Both the position numbers and the translations under genes were made by a program. The notes under the pieces are model-generated. The model ran no database searches. It had not been told where the DNA came from and was given only the letters and a program-made list of their open reading frames with translations. From Xylaria sp. FL1777 (taxonomy: Eukaryota > Ascomycota > Sordariomycetes > Xylariales > Xylariaceae), in NCBI GenBank assembly GCA_022578965.1, contig MU400778.1, forward strand, positions 1 to 45,778: a stretch of 45,778 nt of DNA. The letters run 5' to 3'. Positions within the stretch are counted from its first letter, which is position 1; each line of letters starts with the position of its first letter. Positions 1-10,549 of this stretch are shown here, in pieces.

Positions 1-443
1 GTTTTAGCGCTGTAGATCATATCCACTTAATGGAGTCAAAGTGGAGTACTGGTCGTGTAGATCTTAGGGGGACTGGTCATGTTGTCAGGCCCCTCCAGGC
101 AATAAATATCATGAGTATACCTTCCCTTCTCCCTCCATATGCACACGTGAACGGCAAGCAGAACACACTGGGCGCCATTACGCCCTATGCGAATACGTAA
201 AGGCAGAAGATAAGCCTGGGTGCTTACATCATAGCGAGAAAGTGAGATCGTAGTAGACGCATGTTGTTCTAACGCGACTGTTCTTTAATACTTCGTCGTC
301 GCGAGGAGAGTTCGCCTTTTCCGGCCTATCCGATAGACTTCTTTATCTCACCCACGACCTGCGAAGTCATGAATTTTTAGCTGTCCTGGTGCCCCCTCAC
401 GCCCCTGCATCGTGACCCTCACATAATAATATTTTTTTTTATC
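1..443. other. 5' flank of the first gene, no gene seen
   Basis: I find no convincing coding segment here. The last bases before the ATG at 444 are A/T-rich and include a run of T at about 431-440. That fits a fungal 5' leader, but no defined promoter element can be named. Confidence 0.4.
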
Positions 444-1295
444 ATGCCCTGGGCTACAAACCCCATACTCGAACCGAGAAATCCCACCGAAAAGACTACT
501 ACCGACGTCGAAGCTGCCCGACTCGGCGGGAGGAACGGCGACGAAAGCGGGAGTGCGAGTCCCGACCCCAAAGACGGCGGTGGGGTGAAGCTACGGCCGC
601 CAAGTGACCACTTTACGCTTCATCAGCTCTTTTATATTTTCGTCATCGACGGGATAGGCGCCGCTGGTGTCGCGGGGGGGATCAACTTTGCCATCGCCTA
701 TGGTGCGTCTCACCCTGTCTACTTAAGTAGCTATGATACTGTTACTCACTCAGCTCCAGCGTTATACCACAATAGAGGCACCGTAGACAGTCCTATTCGG
801 CTGTTCCAGTTCCCTAACACCCTTGCCGGAGACACGGCCGTCACTATCTTTATTCAATTCCTTACCACCTGGGTTATAGAGTCTATCCTCGTCAATTACG
901 ATTTGAGGAAAGGTGGAGTGCAGCCGATTGGTTTTATCCCAGAACCCAAATGGCGGTATCTTCGGTGGTTCTTGCTCCTAGACCGGCGAGAGCAGACCTT
1001 CAAGGTTAGAAGCGTCAAACATTGGCTCTGGTTCCTATTTTCGCAGGTCGTCAGGTCTCTCATCTTAGCTGTCGTGTTCTTTCCAGTCATATTCGGCGTG
1101 TCCGTTGGCCTGCTCACTCTCGTCGGGCACTACCACAACGGGGATTGGTATTATCCGGCAAAGTGGGCACCAGAGCTCTTCAAGCTTGTCCAGGGGGCGG
1201 TGCTTGGGCTGCTGTTCACGCCTCTCATGGTCATCTTCTGGCTTGCGAGGTGCGGCTGGGCCCTGCAGAGTACGGATGGGCAGTCAAATAGGTAA
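444..1295 (+). CDS. DUF2456-family integral membrane protein
   Basis: This 283-residue reading frame resembles the fungal DUF2456 family, membrane proteins of unknown function. The first 60 residues are polar. Four hydrophobic segments follow, at about 61-85, 129-150, 198-226 and 245-268. The block around residues 115-135 (PIRLFQFPNTLAGDTAV) is the part I recognise as conserved. The ATG at 444 is the first one in frame. An in-frame 51-nt intron at 703-753 (GTGCGT...CAG) is likely: removing it deletes a poorly conserved 17-residue insert and leaves a shorter loop after the first membrane segment. The spliced protein would be 266 residues. The gene converges on the aldehyde dehydrogenase, with about 100 bp between stop codons. 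Family call is fairly confident; function is unknown. Confidence 0.75.
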   Translation: MPWATNPILEPRNPTEKTTTDVEAARLGGRNGDESGSASPDPKDGGGVKLRPPSDHFTLHQLFYIFVIDGIGAAGVAGGINFAIAYGASHPVYLSSYDTVTHSAPALYHNRGTVDSPIRLFQFPNTLAGDTAVTIFIQFLTTWVIESILVNYDLRKGGVQPIGFIPEPKWRYLRWFLLLDRREQTFKVRSVKHWLWFLFSQVVRSLILAVVFFPVIFGVSVGLLTLVGHYHNGDWYYPAKWAPELFKLVQGAVLGLLFTPLMVIFWLARCGWALQSTDGQSNR

Positions 1296-1398
1296 TATTA
1301 AGCATGGAGACATATTATCATATGGATTAGACTTTATTAATTATTCAATATTACAATGCACTTCATCAACGTCAAGAGCAGATCACCTCGATGCACCA

Positions 1399-3117
1399 CT
1401 AGCCATATCTCACAGCTCCAGCGCTGTCTCTGAACCAGTCATCCATCGCCAGCGTCTCTTCCGTTGACGAGTAGTTAATGATTGTACTTTTGGCCGTCGT
1501 GTACGCCTGATACGCTTCGACACCATTCTCGACACCAAGGCCGCTTGATGTCTTGCTTCCGCCCCAAGGGCTGCTAGGATCATTTCGATGATGGGTATTC
1601 ACCCAGGTGATTCCTGCGTCGATCTGCTCCGACACCCGAAACGCCTGCGACATGTCTTGGGTCCAGATTCCCGCCCCGAGTCCGAACTCGCTGTCGTTCG
1701 CCAATTCCACGGCTTCTTCTTCCGTGTCAAACCCAACGACCACGATAACGGGCCCGAATATTTCTTTACGCCAAATAGCAGTTTTCTGGAATGCCTGCCG
1801 AGACAACGTAGCCTCCACCAAAACAGTGGGTTCGTAAAAGTATCCTTTCGAGAAGTCCGTCCAATCAAGCGCACTTATGCCAGTCATCCTCTTACCCCCA
1901 GTTACCACCTTCGCCGCTCCGCTGTTCACAGCCTCGTGCACTAGCCTCTCCACATTATGAAACTGCTTCGCGGAAACCAGGGGGCCCATCGTCGAAGCTG
2001 GATTCGTCGGTGCACCCATGCGTTTCGCTATAGACTCGGTCTTGGCTTTCAAGCTCTCTACCAGAGCGCCGAAGATCTTGTTGTCGACGATGATGCGAGT
2101 ACTAGCAATGCACGTCTGCCCGCTCGCTATAAAACTCCCGAACGCAATCCCATTCACAGCGACCGCGAGATCAGCGCTGCTAAACACAATGAGCGGTGCC
2201 TTGCCGCCCAGTTCGGCCGTGTACCGCGCCAGATTCCCACCCACAATGGCCCCGATTGCGCGTCCCGCGGCCTCGCCGCCCGTGACATCGACCTTGCGCA
2301 CGAGGGGATGCTGGACAAGTGCCTTGCCCGTTGCCGCGCCGTAGCCCGGCAGCACGTTGAACACGCCGTCGGGGAGTCCCGCCGCCTTGAAAATCGGCCC
2401 GAGCCCGAGCGTCGTGAGCGGCGTCAGCTCGCTCGGCTTCACAATCACCGAATTCCCCGCCGCAAGCGCCGGCGCGAGCTTCTTCACGGCGATGAGCAGC
2501 GGGTGGTTGAAGGGCGTGATCTGCACCACCACGCCGAGCGCCACGCGGTCGACGAAGTTGTGCAGCTTGCCCGTCGTCGGCAGTAAAGGCCGCTCTTCGA
2601 CGCGCAGCAGCGCCGCGTAGTACTTGAGCCAGCGCACGAGCGAGGGGACTTGCGCTTTCACTTCGTATAGGAGCGGTCAGTCAGTGAAGAACGATTTTCA
2701 CGCCAGAGAGGAATAGGGAGTGTGGTTGTGTCCTACTTTCGCGAATCGCGCGTCCTGTCTGTCGTACTTCGAGCGCAATCAATTGCGGCAGTTCGGCCTC
2801 CAGCAGCGTCGCGGACTTATCCAGTACATCAGCACGGCGATGCCGCGATTCCCGCGACCACACACCCGATTGGAATGCGGCTTGGGCTAGGGTAACCGTT
2901 TCTGCGACATCCTCTTCTGAAGCGGCATGGCAGCTGGTAATAAGTCAGCACCCTGCTCAACCAAGCTTATCGTACCCCGCTTTCAGACAACGAGGGGAAG
3001 TTCTTACTACGCGAAGATTTCTGCTGTGGCAGGATCTTCAATTGGTATGCTAGATGACAGCTTTTTCAGCACATATTCTATTGCGTTATCAGGAGATAAT
3101 AGATGCGACTTCATCAT
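1399..3117 (-). CDS. NAD(P)+-dependent aldehyde dehydrogenase, 3 exons
   Basis: A member of the ALDH superfamily, which oxidises aldehydes to carboxylic acids with NAD(P)+. I assemble three minus-strand exons: 3117-3008, 2933-2737 and 2660-1399, giving 522 residues. Intron 1 (74 nt) has GTAAGA and GCTGAC...CCAG. Intron 2 (76 nt) has GTAGGA and ends in GAAG, and joining the exons restores the family segment IREMKAQ. Motifs: PFNHP with Asn154, VKPSE with Lys177, general-base Glu252 in AELGGK, catalytic Cys286 in GQTCIAS, and EIFGPV near the C-terminus. Length is normal for the family. An in-frame stop precedes the ATG at 3117, and a second ATG follows directly at 3114. The usual TGG after the Rossmann strand reads TGGEAAGR. 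The substrate cannot be told from sequence. The protein looks intact and active. Closest context is accessory or secondary metabolism, but no cluster is visible. Confidence 0.88.
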
Positions 3118-4050
3118 GGTCTTACAGTTCACCCTTTCCTAGTCGCTCTCCGCCCGCCACCCACATTTGGTAAAGCGCGGCGGCCATAGGCGTAACTATC
3201 TTATTATATGAGCTGTAAGGTATGTGAGCCACAACCTTCATAAAGGTTGCGCATAAAATGAATGGCATCTACTATCGCATTTTCATGACGGCATTGGATT
3301 GAGTGCCACCCCCTCAGCTGTACTAAGCACCTCCTCACCTCTGTGATTCCACTATTGGATTGACCCATATTACCACTCCGGAGCTATCCGGGCCCTTATC
3401 TCCAGAATGAGGCTCCAAGCCATCTGGTCACATAGAGAGGCCGGGTACAGCTAGGTTGTAATTAGGGCTCAGTCAAATTGTCAATTGATGGTGCGTCAAG
3501 ATATTTCGTATTCACTGTTGCGATAGGTCTTACATAGCGTGATAGCAGGTACAAGATATATTCATTCAACATCCGCAGATTGAATCTGTCTAGATTCACT
3601 GTACATCCACCTGTGCTGTTCTAGTACCGGAATTGACGGTTATCACCTCTGCGGCGCAACGCCTCAGACCTAATTCTAGGTACCCCTTTGATACAGGCCC
3701 GTCCTACTCTGTCCTGGTACAAAAACCCTTGAGGTCTCCTTCTATTCAAGTTTGAGGTGAATAGGGGTTCAAGGTAAAAAAGCAACAGAGTCTCGCCGCT
3801 GTCTCCTTTGAGCCTCCTGCTACGGGCTCAACCACAGACTCATTCAGCAATGACAGGTCCTTTTATAACAGATCCATCCCAAAGACCATCTCCCTATCCA
3901 CCATTGGTGCTCAATCTGTGGGGGCCTATGAGTTCAATTTCTTATTCCATCACTTGTGCTCCATTGGAGGGGGGCCTATGAGTTCCGTTTTTCCACCTCG
4001 TGATCCCTCGACCTCCTCCCAAGTTCTGGATAGAGAGGGGCGCTCGGGAT
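3118..4050. other. Intergenic, no gene seen
   Basis: No coding segment is convincing in either strand. A short imperfect direct repeat containing gggggcctatgagttc occurs at about 3918 and 3966. Short frames at 3942-4411 overlap the zinc-binding gene downstream and are shadows of it. Confidence 0.4.
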
Positions 4051-4494
4051 CTACATATCCAAAAACATGCCGTTGAAATCGCCCCATAGATGAGGTGGCA
4101 AAGCGTAGCCCGACAGCACGTCGGATACCAGGCGTCGGAGGCCGGCCTTGGCTCTCTTGACGCCGCAGAGCTTGTCGTGTTTGTTGCGCGTGGGCCCGCT
4201 CCAGGGCTCGAGACATGTCCAGCAGAACTCGTGTCCGCATTGCCCACAGCGCACGCCTTTGCCGCCTTTGACCTTTTGTATCGGGGTGCCGCATCCCAGG
4301 CGGGGACACGGCTTCGTGTTCTTCGCGAGCCAGCCCTTCGTGGCGGTGAACGTCAGGGTGTGGCGATCGTTTCTCTCCTGCATGGCTGCTTTGCAGGTCT
4401 GGCACATGCACCCGTTGGGGTGCTGGTGTAGGTTGCCGGGTCGTTGCGCGATGTCTTCGGTGAACGACACTCTTGCTTCCATTGTGTTCTCCAT
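4051..4494 (-). CDS. RBR-type (IBR/RING2) zinc-binding protein, C-terminal part
   Basis: The 147-residue frame carries one RING2/IBR-like zinc module at about residues 60-98. Its cysteines are C63, C68, C83, C86, C91 and C94, ending in the typical HEFCWTCLEPW. RBR proteins are RING-between-RING ubiquitin ligases whose RING2 cysteine accepts ubiquitin. Here the usual GGC loop reads GGK (Lys79), so the expected catalytic cysteine is absent. No RING1 is seen. An earlier CMCQTC (29-34) may belong to another zinc site. The frame stays open upstream of the ATG to about 4565, and strong minus-strand donors (GTAAG) lie at 4614 and 4743. The true gene therefore probably has 5' exons up to about 4,850 that I could not join in phase. 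It could be a truncated or degenerate ligase, or an IBR-only protein. Confidence 0.55.
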   Translation of the reverse strand: MENTMEARVSFTEDIAQRPGNLHQHPNGCMCQTCKAAMQERNDRHTLTFTATKGWLAKNTKPCPRLGCGTPIQKVKGGKGVRCGQCGHEFCWTCLEPWSGPTRNKHDKLCGVKRAKAGLRRLVSDVLSGYALPPHLWGDFNGMFLDM

Positions 4495-6480
4495 CTCGAA
4501 TGTCTTCTCAGCGTTGAATGATTTCTCTATGTCGACTGTGGTCTTTGTGTTAATGACCTTCTGCTACTAATCAAATTCTATATATTGAATAGGTTCTTAT
4601 ATAAACTTCCTTACCTTTTGGCAAGACACTTCTTTTTGGCGAGATCGGTTCGTATTGCGTCCGATGTGGTTGTTTGTATTTGGTCTGGCATGATTTCATG
4701 AGCACAACCTTTCTGTAGTTGCTGAGCTAGTTGCCATACTTACCTTTTTAGGACGCTGAAACTCTTGAGACAAGATCTCTTGGGTGTCTGTGTGTTCTCG
4801 GGGACTTCTGGAGGTGCTGAGGGAAGATGGTATGGGATTCTATTGGTTTTTGGAGGTTGACAAAAGAAATTGTGGTAGTAATTTGTTGATGTTTTGGAAA
4901 GGAAATGTCTCTTGTTTGGAACACACGGAACCAGGCCCTTATACTGCTACACGCTGACCATTAGAGTTCGGGTTACTGGGCAACCTCTCCATGTAACCAA
5001 AACAATGATTAAGCTAAACTATAACTAAACTCTATCTTGTTGTTGTTTAGCTATGGAGGGGTTGTAGACCGGCCATTACACAGATTTTAAGTTAGCATGG
5101 TAACTCATTTGAGTTTTGTCATGGGTTCCAAAGCCCCAACACCCAACACTCGATTGATAATCCATTACTTACAGTACTTCTAGAGACTGGCCCATACCAC
5201 TATGTAGCACAGATGATAGCGACACACAGCTCTATTTTAACCTGCTTATAATACTACCAAACCGCTATTGTATTACTATTACAATAACTCAGCTCACCTT
5301 AGCAACTATCCTTTTCCTGGAATATTCAATATCTCTACAAAGGACTGTTTATGCAATTTTAGTTAAGTTCACAGCATAGATGTTGGAATGGAAAGCTAAA
5401 GGCCAATTCAAGTTCCTCTGGTAACATCGAGCGAGGTAGTGACCCTACTTGTCCTCAATGGCAACTTACAAGTGTCTATATACTATGCTTGCATTGACTA
5501 ATAATACAAAATCTTATTGAGGTTGACTAAGTGACTAAACAACAATAAAACGTCGAACGTTGCCTTGCGTATGCAGATAGATGATTCGGAGTATAATTTT
5601 TCATCCGGACAACATAATTCTCATACCTAGGTAGTCTTTTGACGAAATTCAAACATAATAAGCTGCTCGTAAATCGAGCAATTGACTGAGAACCGTAAAT
5701 GTGCGTTTATGCCGAGGTGAAGGTTGAAGCTAGTAATAGGCTTTCAGACTTGAAGACCATCAACAAACTTACACAGCTACGTGCGGCTATATATAATGGC
5801 TTCGATAGCCCTCTAAGCTACAGCCACACCCACTCATACACGCTAATTTCTTGCTAAAATACATGATTTGATGAACCCTCCCGAGCATCAGTAAGTAATC
5901 ATAAGCAGCACCCACAAGATTTTTCTATTCAATAGCTCACTAGGCTGCTCATAGGCCACAAATACCCCTTGCACAATGGTGTTATACGAGCAAGACGTCA
6001 TACATCTAGTATTTACGTATAAGTCTACTCATTATTAAGCACTCTTTTGGTACTGGCTAGGAGGTCATTCCTCGCAGTCTGCTACATCTACTACTCAGGA
6101 GATAGTTTGAGGGACAAACCGGTTCGGAACCCGGCAAAAACCAGGAATTGAGGATATACACGTTGGTTCTGTAGTTCCTCGATTCGTAACATGTACTCAA
6201 GTGGAACGAGGATGCCTAGTCGAGATACGCGGAGATAGGCTATACCCTACGCTTCCTAGTATACCAAAGCAATTATTATACGAGGGATGAAACAATCCAA
6301 ACATAATGAAATATACTAAGGGAGAAAATCTCTACTGACTTGTAGCTAACTCAAGTTAAAAGCATTGAAAGAAATAGAGAGAAAAAGAGACCCTATACAA
6401 TCTAAGGCATTATGACTAAGCCCAGCCAGCCACTCAGGGGCTGGCGTCTGTGTTGCTCAGCTACACTTGTCAACCCACCG
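4495..6480. other. Long intergenic stretch, possible 5' exons of the RBR gene then nothing recognised
   Basis: The first 350 bases contain two consensus minus-strand splice donors (4614 and 4743) and short open segments that may be 5' exons of the RBR-like gene. Beyond about 4,900 I see no gene, tRNA or clear repeat. Base composition is ordinary, unlike the A/T block at the right end of the window. Confidence 0.35.
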
Positions 6481-6482
6481 CG

Positions 6483-6547
6483 TAGTCCAGGCTGTGGACA
6501 AGAATGCTAGGCTGACAAGAAAAGGTTAAAATCGCCAGCCTGGACTA
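6483..6547. repeat. 12-bp inverted repeat
   Basis: tagtccaggctg at 6483-6494 and its exact reverse complement at 6536-6547 flank a 41-nt spacer. It could form a stem or be the end of a small degraded element. No transposase is present. Confidence 0.35.
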
Positions 6548-7227
6548 TATTACCTCCTGCCCCGGGAAACAGCCTCTCAATTCTGCCTGGACTTTCCGCT
6601 ATGCGAAATCGGCTGCTCCACCTGAACCCAGGGGGGAATTTTAGGATGTCCTTGAAGCACCTGACTTCAAGACATAGGGAGAACTCAGCGTCGGAACTGG
6701 AGCTATGACGCGCCATTAAGTTGAATATAGGCTCCATTGTGGTGCCTGCCCGGTGCCAGCTCCCCTTCCAGCCGTTGAACTCTGAGCAGGATATTTTCCC
6801 GGCCGACTATCGACGCACGGCGGAAGAGACCATTCGTACCAAGCAGATTGCCTGTCTTCCCGCCGTGGGTCATAATACCAATATTCCCAGGCCGGGCTTC
6901 TAGGGTGTTAAAAGAGGACATGAAGGACGCGATTCGTGTCGATGATTTCCGCATGAAGGCTTCACGTGAGCACCGAGGAGCCAAGCTCCGCTGATATCGT
7001 AACGGAGAGAGACCCAGGCCAACCTAGTACCTAGCTGACGCTCCTGGCAGAGGCTTTGAACTCTCTAACGAGCCCTTTACCAGCTCCTCCTAGGGCCATG
7101 CCGGCACTTTTCCAGGTGGGCGACTTGCCAGTCGCTCAGTCGTAGACTGCCCCGTGGCCACATCAGATAGCGCCCCAGCCGCGATGCTAGCTCCGACAAC
7201 GATGGCTAAGCCCGCCCAGTTACGCTA
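6548..7227 (-). other. Possible degraded 3' part of the RHS-like gene
   Basis: This stretch is richer in G+C than its left flank and has several short minus-strand open frames. One minus-strand run near 7130-7225 reads AGLAIVVGASIAAGALSDV, a hydrophobic Gly/Ala-rich segment of the sort found after RHS cores. Another, near 6830-6870, reads GIMTHGGKTGNLLG. Stops and frame changes interrupt them. Assignment to the RHS relic rests on adjacency and strand only. Confidence 0.25.
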
Positions 7228-7840
7228 TTACCCGTTAAAGCCTATAGATAGAATCGAGGCGCTTGTCGTGCCACTGGGGCGAAGCTGTAGGGGGTATAAT
7301 GCGTGGTGGAGGGACGAGTCGAGGGAGGTGATGATAGATTGGTGAAAATCAGAAGCAAAGAGTTGAGAGTTGACTATGGTGTTTTCGCTGCTACAATTCG
7401 GGGTTCGCTGTTGCTTGTTTGCCCCCAATAGGTTAATTCATCTGATACGTAGCTTGTCTTCGCGTCCCCTTTCTTGATGGTAATGAGTGCGTTATCACGG
7501 TAGCAGAATTCCGTGTCTGCTTGATCAGGCACGATATGACGGATCGATTTTCCGGTGGCATCGTAGTGGTATTGACTTACCTAGGAGCCTTTTTGTCCAA
7601 GTCCCGCATAGTAGTCGGTCGAGGCATGGTGTCATATTCTATAGTTCGCCTCTGCTCGTCGCAAGTCAAGCAGCCATTCGCGTCATACTCAAGAAGGATC
7701 TGAGACGGGTGGTCTACGTGGGTGTTGGTGATTTTGGTGACTTGGACGGGGTCTTGGGAACTATATATAGAGCTCGTCGTGTTTTTGTTTCCGTCCTGGA
7801 AGATGGTTGAGGCTTCAATGTTCACAATGAGCGGAGGCGC
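7228..7840 (-). pseudogene. Broken YD-repeat (RHS) protein related to Tc-complex C-type proteins
   Basis: The minus strand reads as a YD-repeat region followed by an RHS core, but in several frames. At about 7825-7577 the frame holds EYDANG and IEYDTM. At about 7567-7374 a different frame holds YHYDATG, a YVSD...YWGQT segment and then a stop. A third frame at 7428-7228 holds the core-like ASDFHQS and LSIGFNG. The TPY motif expected just before it lies in yet another frame near 7270. So at least two frameshifts plus stops separate conserved pieces. A GTAAGT sequence at the first break could be a splice donor, but the matching exon continues within 10 nt, so decay is the better reading. YD/RHS proteins are mostly bacterial, including the C component of insecticidal toxin complexes, and transferred copies are known in fungi. 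The 5' part and any C-terminal effector are missing or unreadable. Confidence 0.6.
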
Positions 7841-8484
7841 ATGCTGAAATGATTTTCTTTTCTTGAGTATCTAGGGCTGTAAAGGCCAGGCGCAATAGAC
7901 ATTCGCAAGCACGATACAGAAAATCCGAAGGGAGATGTACCGGTCTAGTTGTGCGTAGATGCTTGGAGGTGAAACGCGTAGACAACGAGAATTGCTCGGA
8001 AACATATTCAATTGAAGGCGACGTGGGTGTGATGGTCGATGGGGGCAAATCCGATTCGCGGAACCTCGCCTAGGTTAATACAAACCATTCCATATTTCTT
8101 CGGATTTGAAACAAGTTCGTACTTAGAATTGGAGGCGGTACTTGTATTGCGCCGGAGGACAAATAGAGAGATGGTTTGCCGTTAAGAGTTCAACTTTTCG
8201 CGAGCAGGCTAAGCCATTTTTGGCGGCGGTTGGCTGTTCTTATAGGATTATTATAGGGTCCTCATGCCTAGAACAGAGCTGCAGCATAATCCAGTACGCT
8301 CGCTTATACTAGAGTGGCAACACACTTACACGTGTGAGACATCAAGTACATACATATATAACTTAACCACTCGGTCATAGGATGCCAGACCTGAAATAAC
8401 CCATCGTCATTTTTCGCCTCCTTGTCGTATCTTGCTACCTTGACTGGTGCTGTCGTACTGGCAGCCTATCGAAGTTTAGTTACC
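7841..8484. other. Intergenic and leader of the reductase gene
   Basis: No further YD repeats are readable upstream of the RHS relic. The 77-codon minus-strand frame at 7815-8048 does not resemble anything I know. The last 400 bases serve as upstream region of the short-chain reductase. Confidence 0.35.
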
Positions 8485-9375
8485 ATGGCTTCTCCACGAA
8501 CCATCCTAATCACCGGCTGCTCAGACGACAGCCTGGGGTCTGCTCTCGCTCTCGCTCTCCACAAAGCCGGATGGCGTGTCTTCGCATCGGCTCGCAATCC
8601 TGCAAAGCTTAAGAAGTCTGAAGAAGCAGGCATTCAGACCGTTCAGCTGGATACGCTTTCAGACGAATCAATTGCTAGCTGTGTTGCCAAAGTAAAACAG
8701 CTGACCGGGGGTTCTTTGGATGGCCTCCTCAACAACGCCGGCGCCGGGTACAATATGCCACTACTAGACGTCGACCTGGCTAAGGCTCGACAATTGTTCG
8801 ATCTTAATGTCTGGTCTCTGATAACCGTAACACGAGGCTTTCTTCCTCTTTTAATAAAGTCGACTCACGGCGCCATAGTCGTGAATAATACCTCTGGTGC
8901 GTCGCTGACTGCGGGCTCCATGCCCTTCTCGGGCGCATATAACGCTTCCAAGGCGGCCGCGACTGGTCTCACCGAAACCCTACGTCTCGAGCTGGAGCCT
9001 TTCAACATCAAGGTCATTAACCTAATCACGGGTGGCGTGCGCTCGACGTTTTACAACAACGCTCCGGTCGCCACACTCCCGTCCACATCGCTGTACAACA
9101 TAGCGAAAGAGCCGGTTGAGAAGGCTATGTCAGGTGCCGACGTTAACGGTAGCGATCCTGCGCAATGGGCTGATGGCGTCGCGAAGGAGCTCAGCAAATC
9201 CAACCCACCGCATTGGGTCTGGAAGGGCAAATTCTCCACAATAGTGCGAATTGCTTCACATTTGCCTATTGGATCGCTAGATGGACCTATGAAGGCGATG
9301 GTTGGACTGGATGCGGTGGAAAAGAAGATTAAAGAGCAAGGGGGACCTAGTAAAATCTATTTCAATTCGGCATAA
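8485..9375 (+). CDS. Short-chain dehydrogenase/reductase, AYR1-like
   Basis: A 296-residue classical SDR. It resembles the fungal group containing NADPH-dependent 1-acyldihydroxyacetone-phosphate reductase (AYR1), which works in lipid synthesis. Motifs: cofactor loop TGCSDDSLG (10-18), NNAG (83-86), Asn109 in LNVW, the active-site Ser in NNTSGAS (about 137-140), and YNASK with Tyr152 and Lys156. The start is the ATG at 8485, in an ideal ACCATGG context; the frame stays open upstream but has no earlier ATG. No intron is needed. All catalytic residues are present, so it should be active. Many fungal SDRs of this group act on other ketones or quinones, so the exact substrate is uncertain. Neighbours give no pathway context. 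Confidence 0.85.
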   Translation: MASPRTILITGCSDDSLGSALALALHKAGWRVFASARNPAKLKKSEEAGIQTVQLDTLSDESIASCVAKVKQLTGGSLDGLLNNAGAGYNMPLLDVDLAKARQLFDLNVWSLITVTRGFLPLLIKSTHGAIVVNNTSGASLTAGSMPFSGAYNASKAAATGLTETLRLELEPFNIKVINLITGGVRSTFYNNAPVATLPSTSLYNIAKEPVEKAMSGADVNGSDPAQWADGVAKELSKSNPPHWVWKGKFSTIVRIASHLPIGSLDGPMKAMVGLDAVEKKIKEQGGPSKIYFNSA

Positions 9376-10549
9376 GAGTTTTAAGGACGAAACGGCTCAA
9401 AAGAGCAGCCTGGTGTAGGACGCCGTGTTGTAGGCTTAGTGATGAAGGCGACGGTCCTTATGAGCCGCTCAACACCTCCTACAGCACGTCCTATGATCAA
9501 GGACCGAATTTGGCAAAGTTTCGCACATGAGGCATCAGCCCTCGAATATGAAAACTGCTGTCAAGTAAGTGATTCTGCATAGGAAATATAAAATGGCTTG
9601 TCTAGGTCGATTGGACGCCGCTCGATTCATACCATGCCTTGTCCTGGTTACCGCCGAGCTCACCTGTAAATTATCGCCACCATACTCTACACTAGAGATG
9701 CACAGTAGACGTGCCGTTAGCCTCTGGTCTGTAATCTTCATATAAGAGGAATGCAATGTCCAGGTATTAGTCATTTACAACGAGATTATGAAGGTACTGG
9801 AGAAAAGAAAAGCAGTAGAGAGCCATAGTGCGTGCCCGCTCCGAAAGCTGCTCTGCGCTTCTGGCATAGGTGGATGTGGTAATTATCAGCGGGGAGAATC
9901 AGGATCTTCTGTTTACTGTTTGGACCTGTGCCTAAAAGGTACCAAATTAGACTAGCTTAATACTACTTATTCGTAGACCGGGGCTTTCACAAGGATCCTA
10001 GCAATAACTTATGCATCGGACTGAACTGGGGATTACGACGGGCCTAGGTTTTATGCATAAGATGGCTTCACGCCTCCTCCCATAGACCGCGAAATCATCT
10101 GCTCGCCTTCGAGTATAGTGATCATCTCTTCTATCGCCTGTCGTGGATACATCTCGAGGCCAACGTGCAGGGAAGACGGGTCGGTAGAGGCAAACAGGTG
10201 ACAGGAAAGAAGGTGAGGCCAATCGCGGAAAGTTGCATACATGGGCTCTTGATGTGGGCATTTCAGATTAAACCCCATCCGGATATGGATACTATCGTAA
10301 GCTATAATAGGAAACCCACGCGCTTGCACAGTATCGCCTTGGGAAGAATCGGCAAACTAACACTCTTCCTAAGTACTTTACCAGCTAGCTGAAGGTAGAT
10401 CGAGACGCGGATAGGATGGATGAGGACGAAAGACCGACGACGAGAACGTGATTGCGACCGATCTGTTGATAGCCGGGTTCTTGTTCTCAAGGAAAATATA
10501 ACCGAAATTTCATTGTTAGAACTCCATTGGCTCGGGAGTATAAACGGTC
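9376..10549. other. Intergenic, one weak C-terminal-like fragment
   Basis: Most of this 1.2-kb stretch shows nothing. A minus-strand frame ending at 10051 (open from about 10329, no ATG at its start) reads like a protein tail, with MYATFRDWPHL and YPRQAIEEMITILEGE. I do not recognise the family. It may be the remaining 3' end of a lost gene. Confidence 0.3.

Noticed and set aside
1957..2586. 209-codon plus-strand frame
   Set aside because: It lies antisense to the best-conserved part of the aldehyde dehydrogenase and has an Arg/His-rich reversed-codon composition.
3918..3985. Direct repeat gggggcctatgagttc
   Set aside because: Only two short imperfect copies, and no element structure around them.
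7560..7600. Splice donor GTAAGT as an intron in the RHS gene
   Set aside because: The homologous sequence resumes within about 10 nt in another frame, too close for an intron, so a frameshift is the simpler reading.
1399..9375. A secondary-metabolite cluster made of the dehydrogenase and reductase
   Set aside because: No backbone synthase, transporter or pathway regulator is present, and the two enzymes are more than 5 kb apart with a pseudogene and empty DNA between them.
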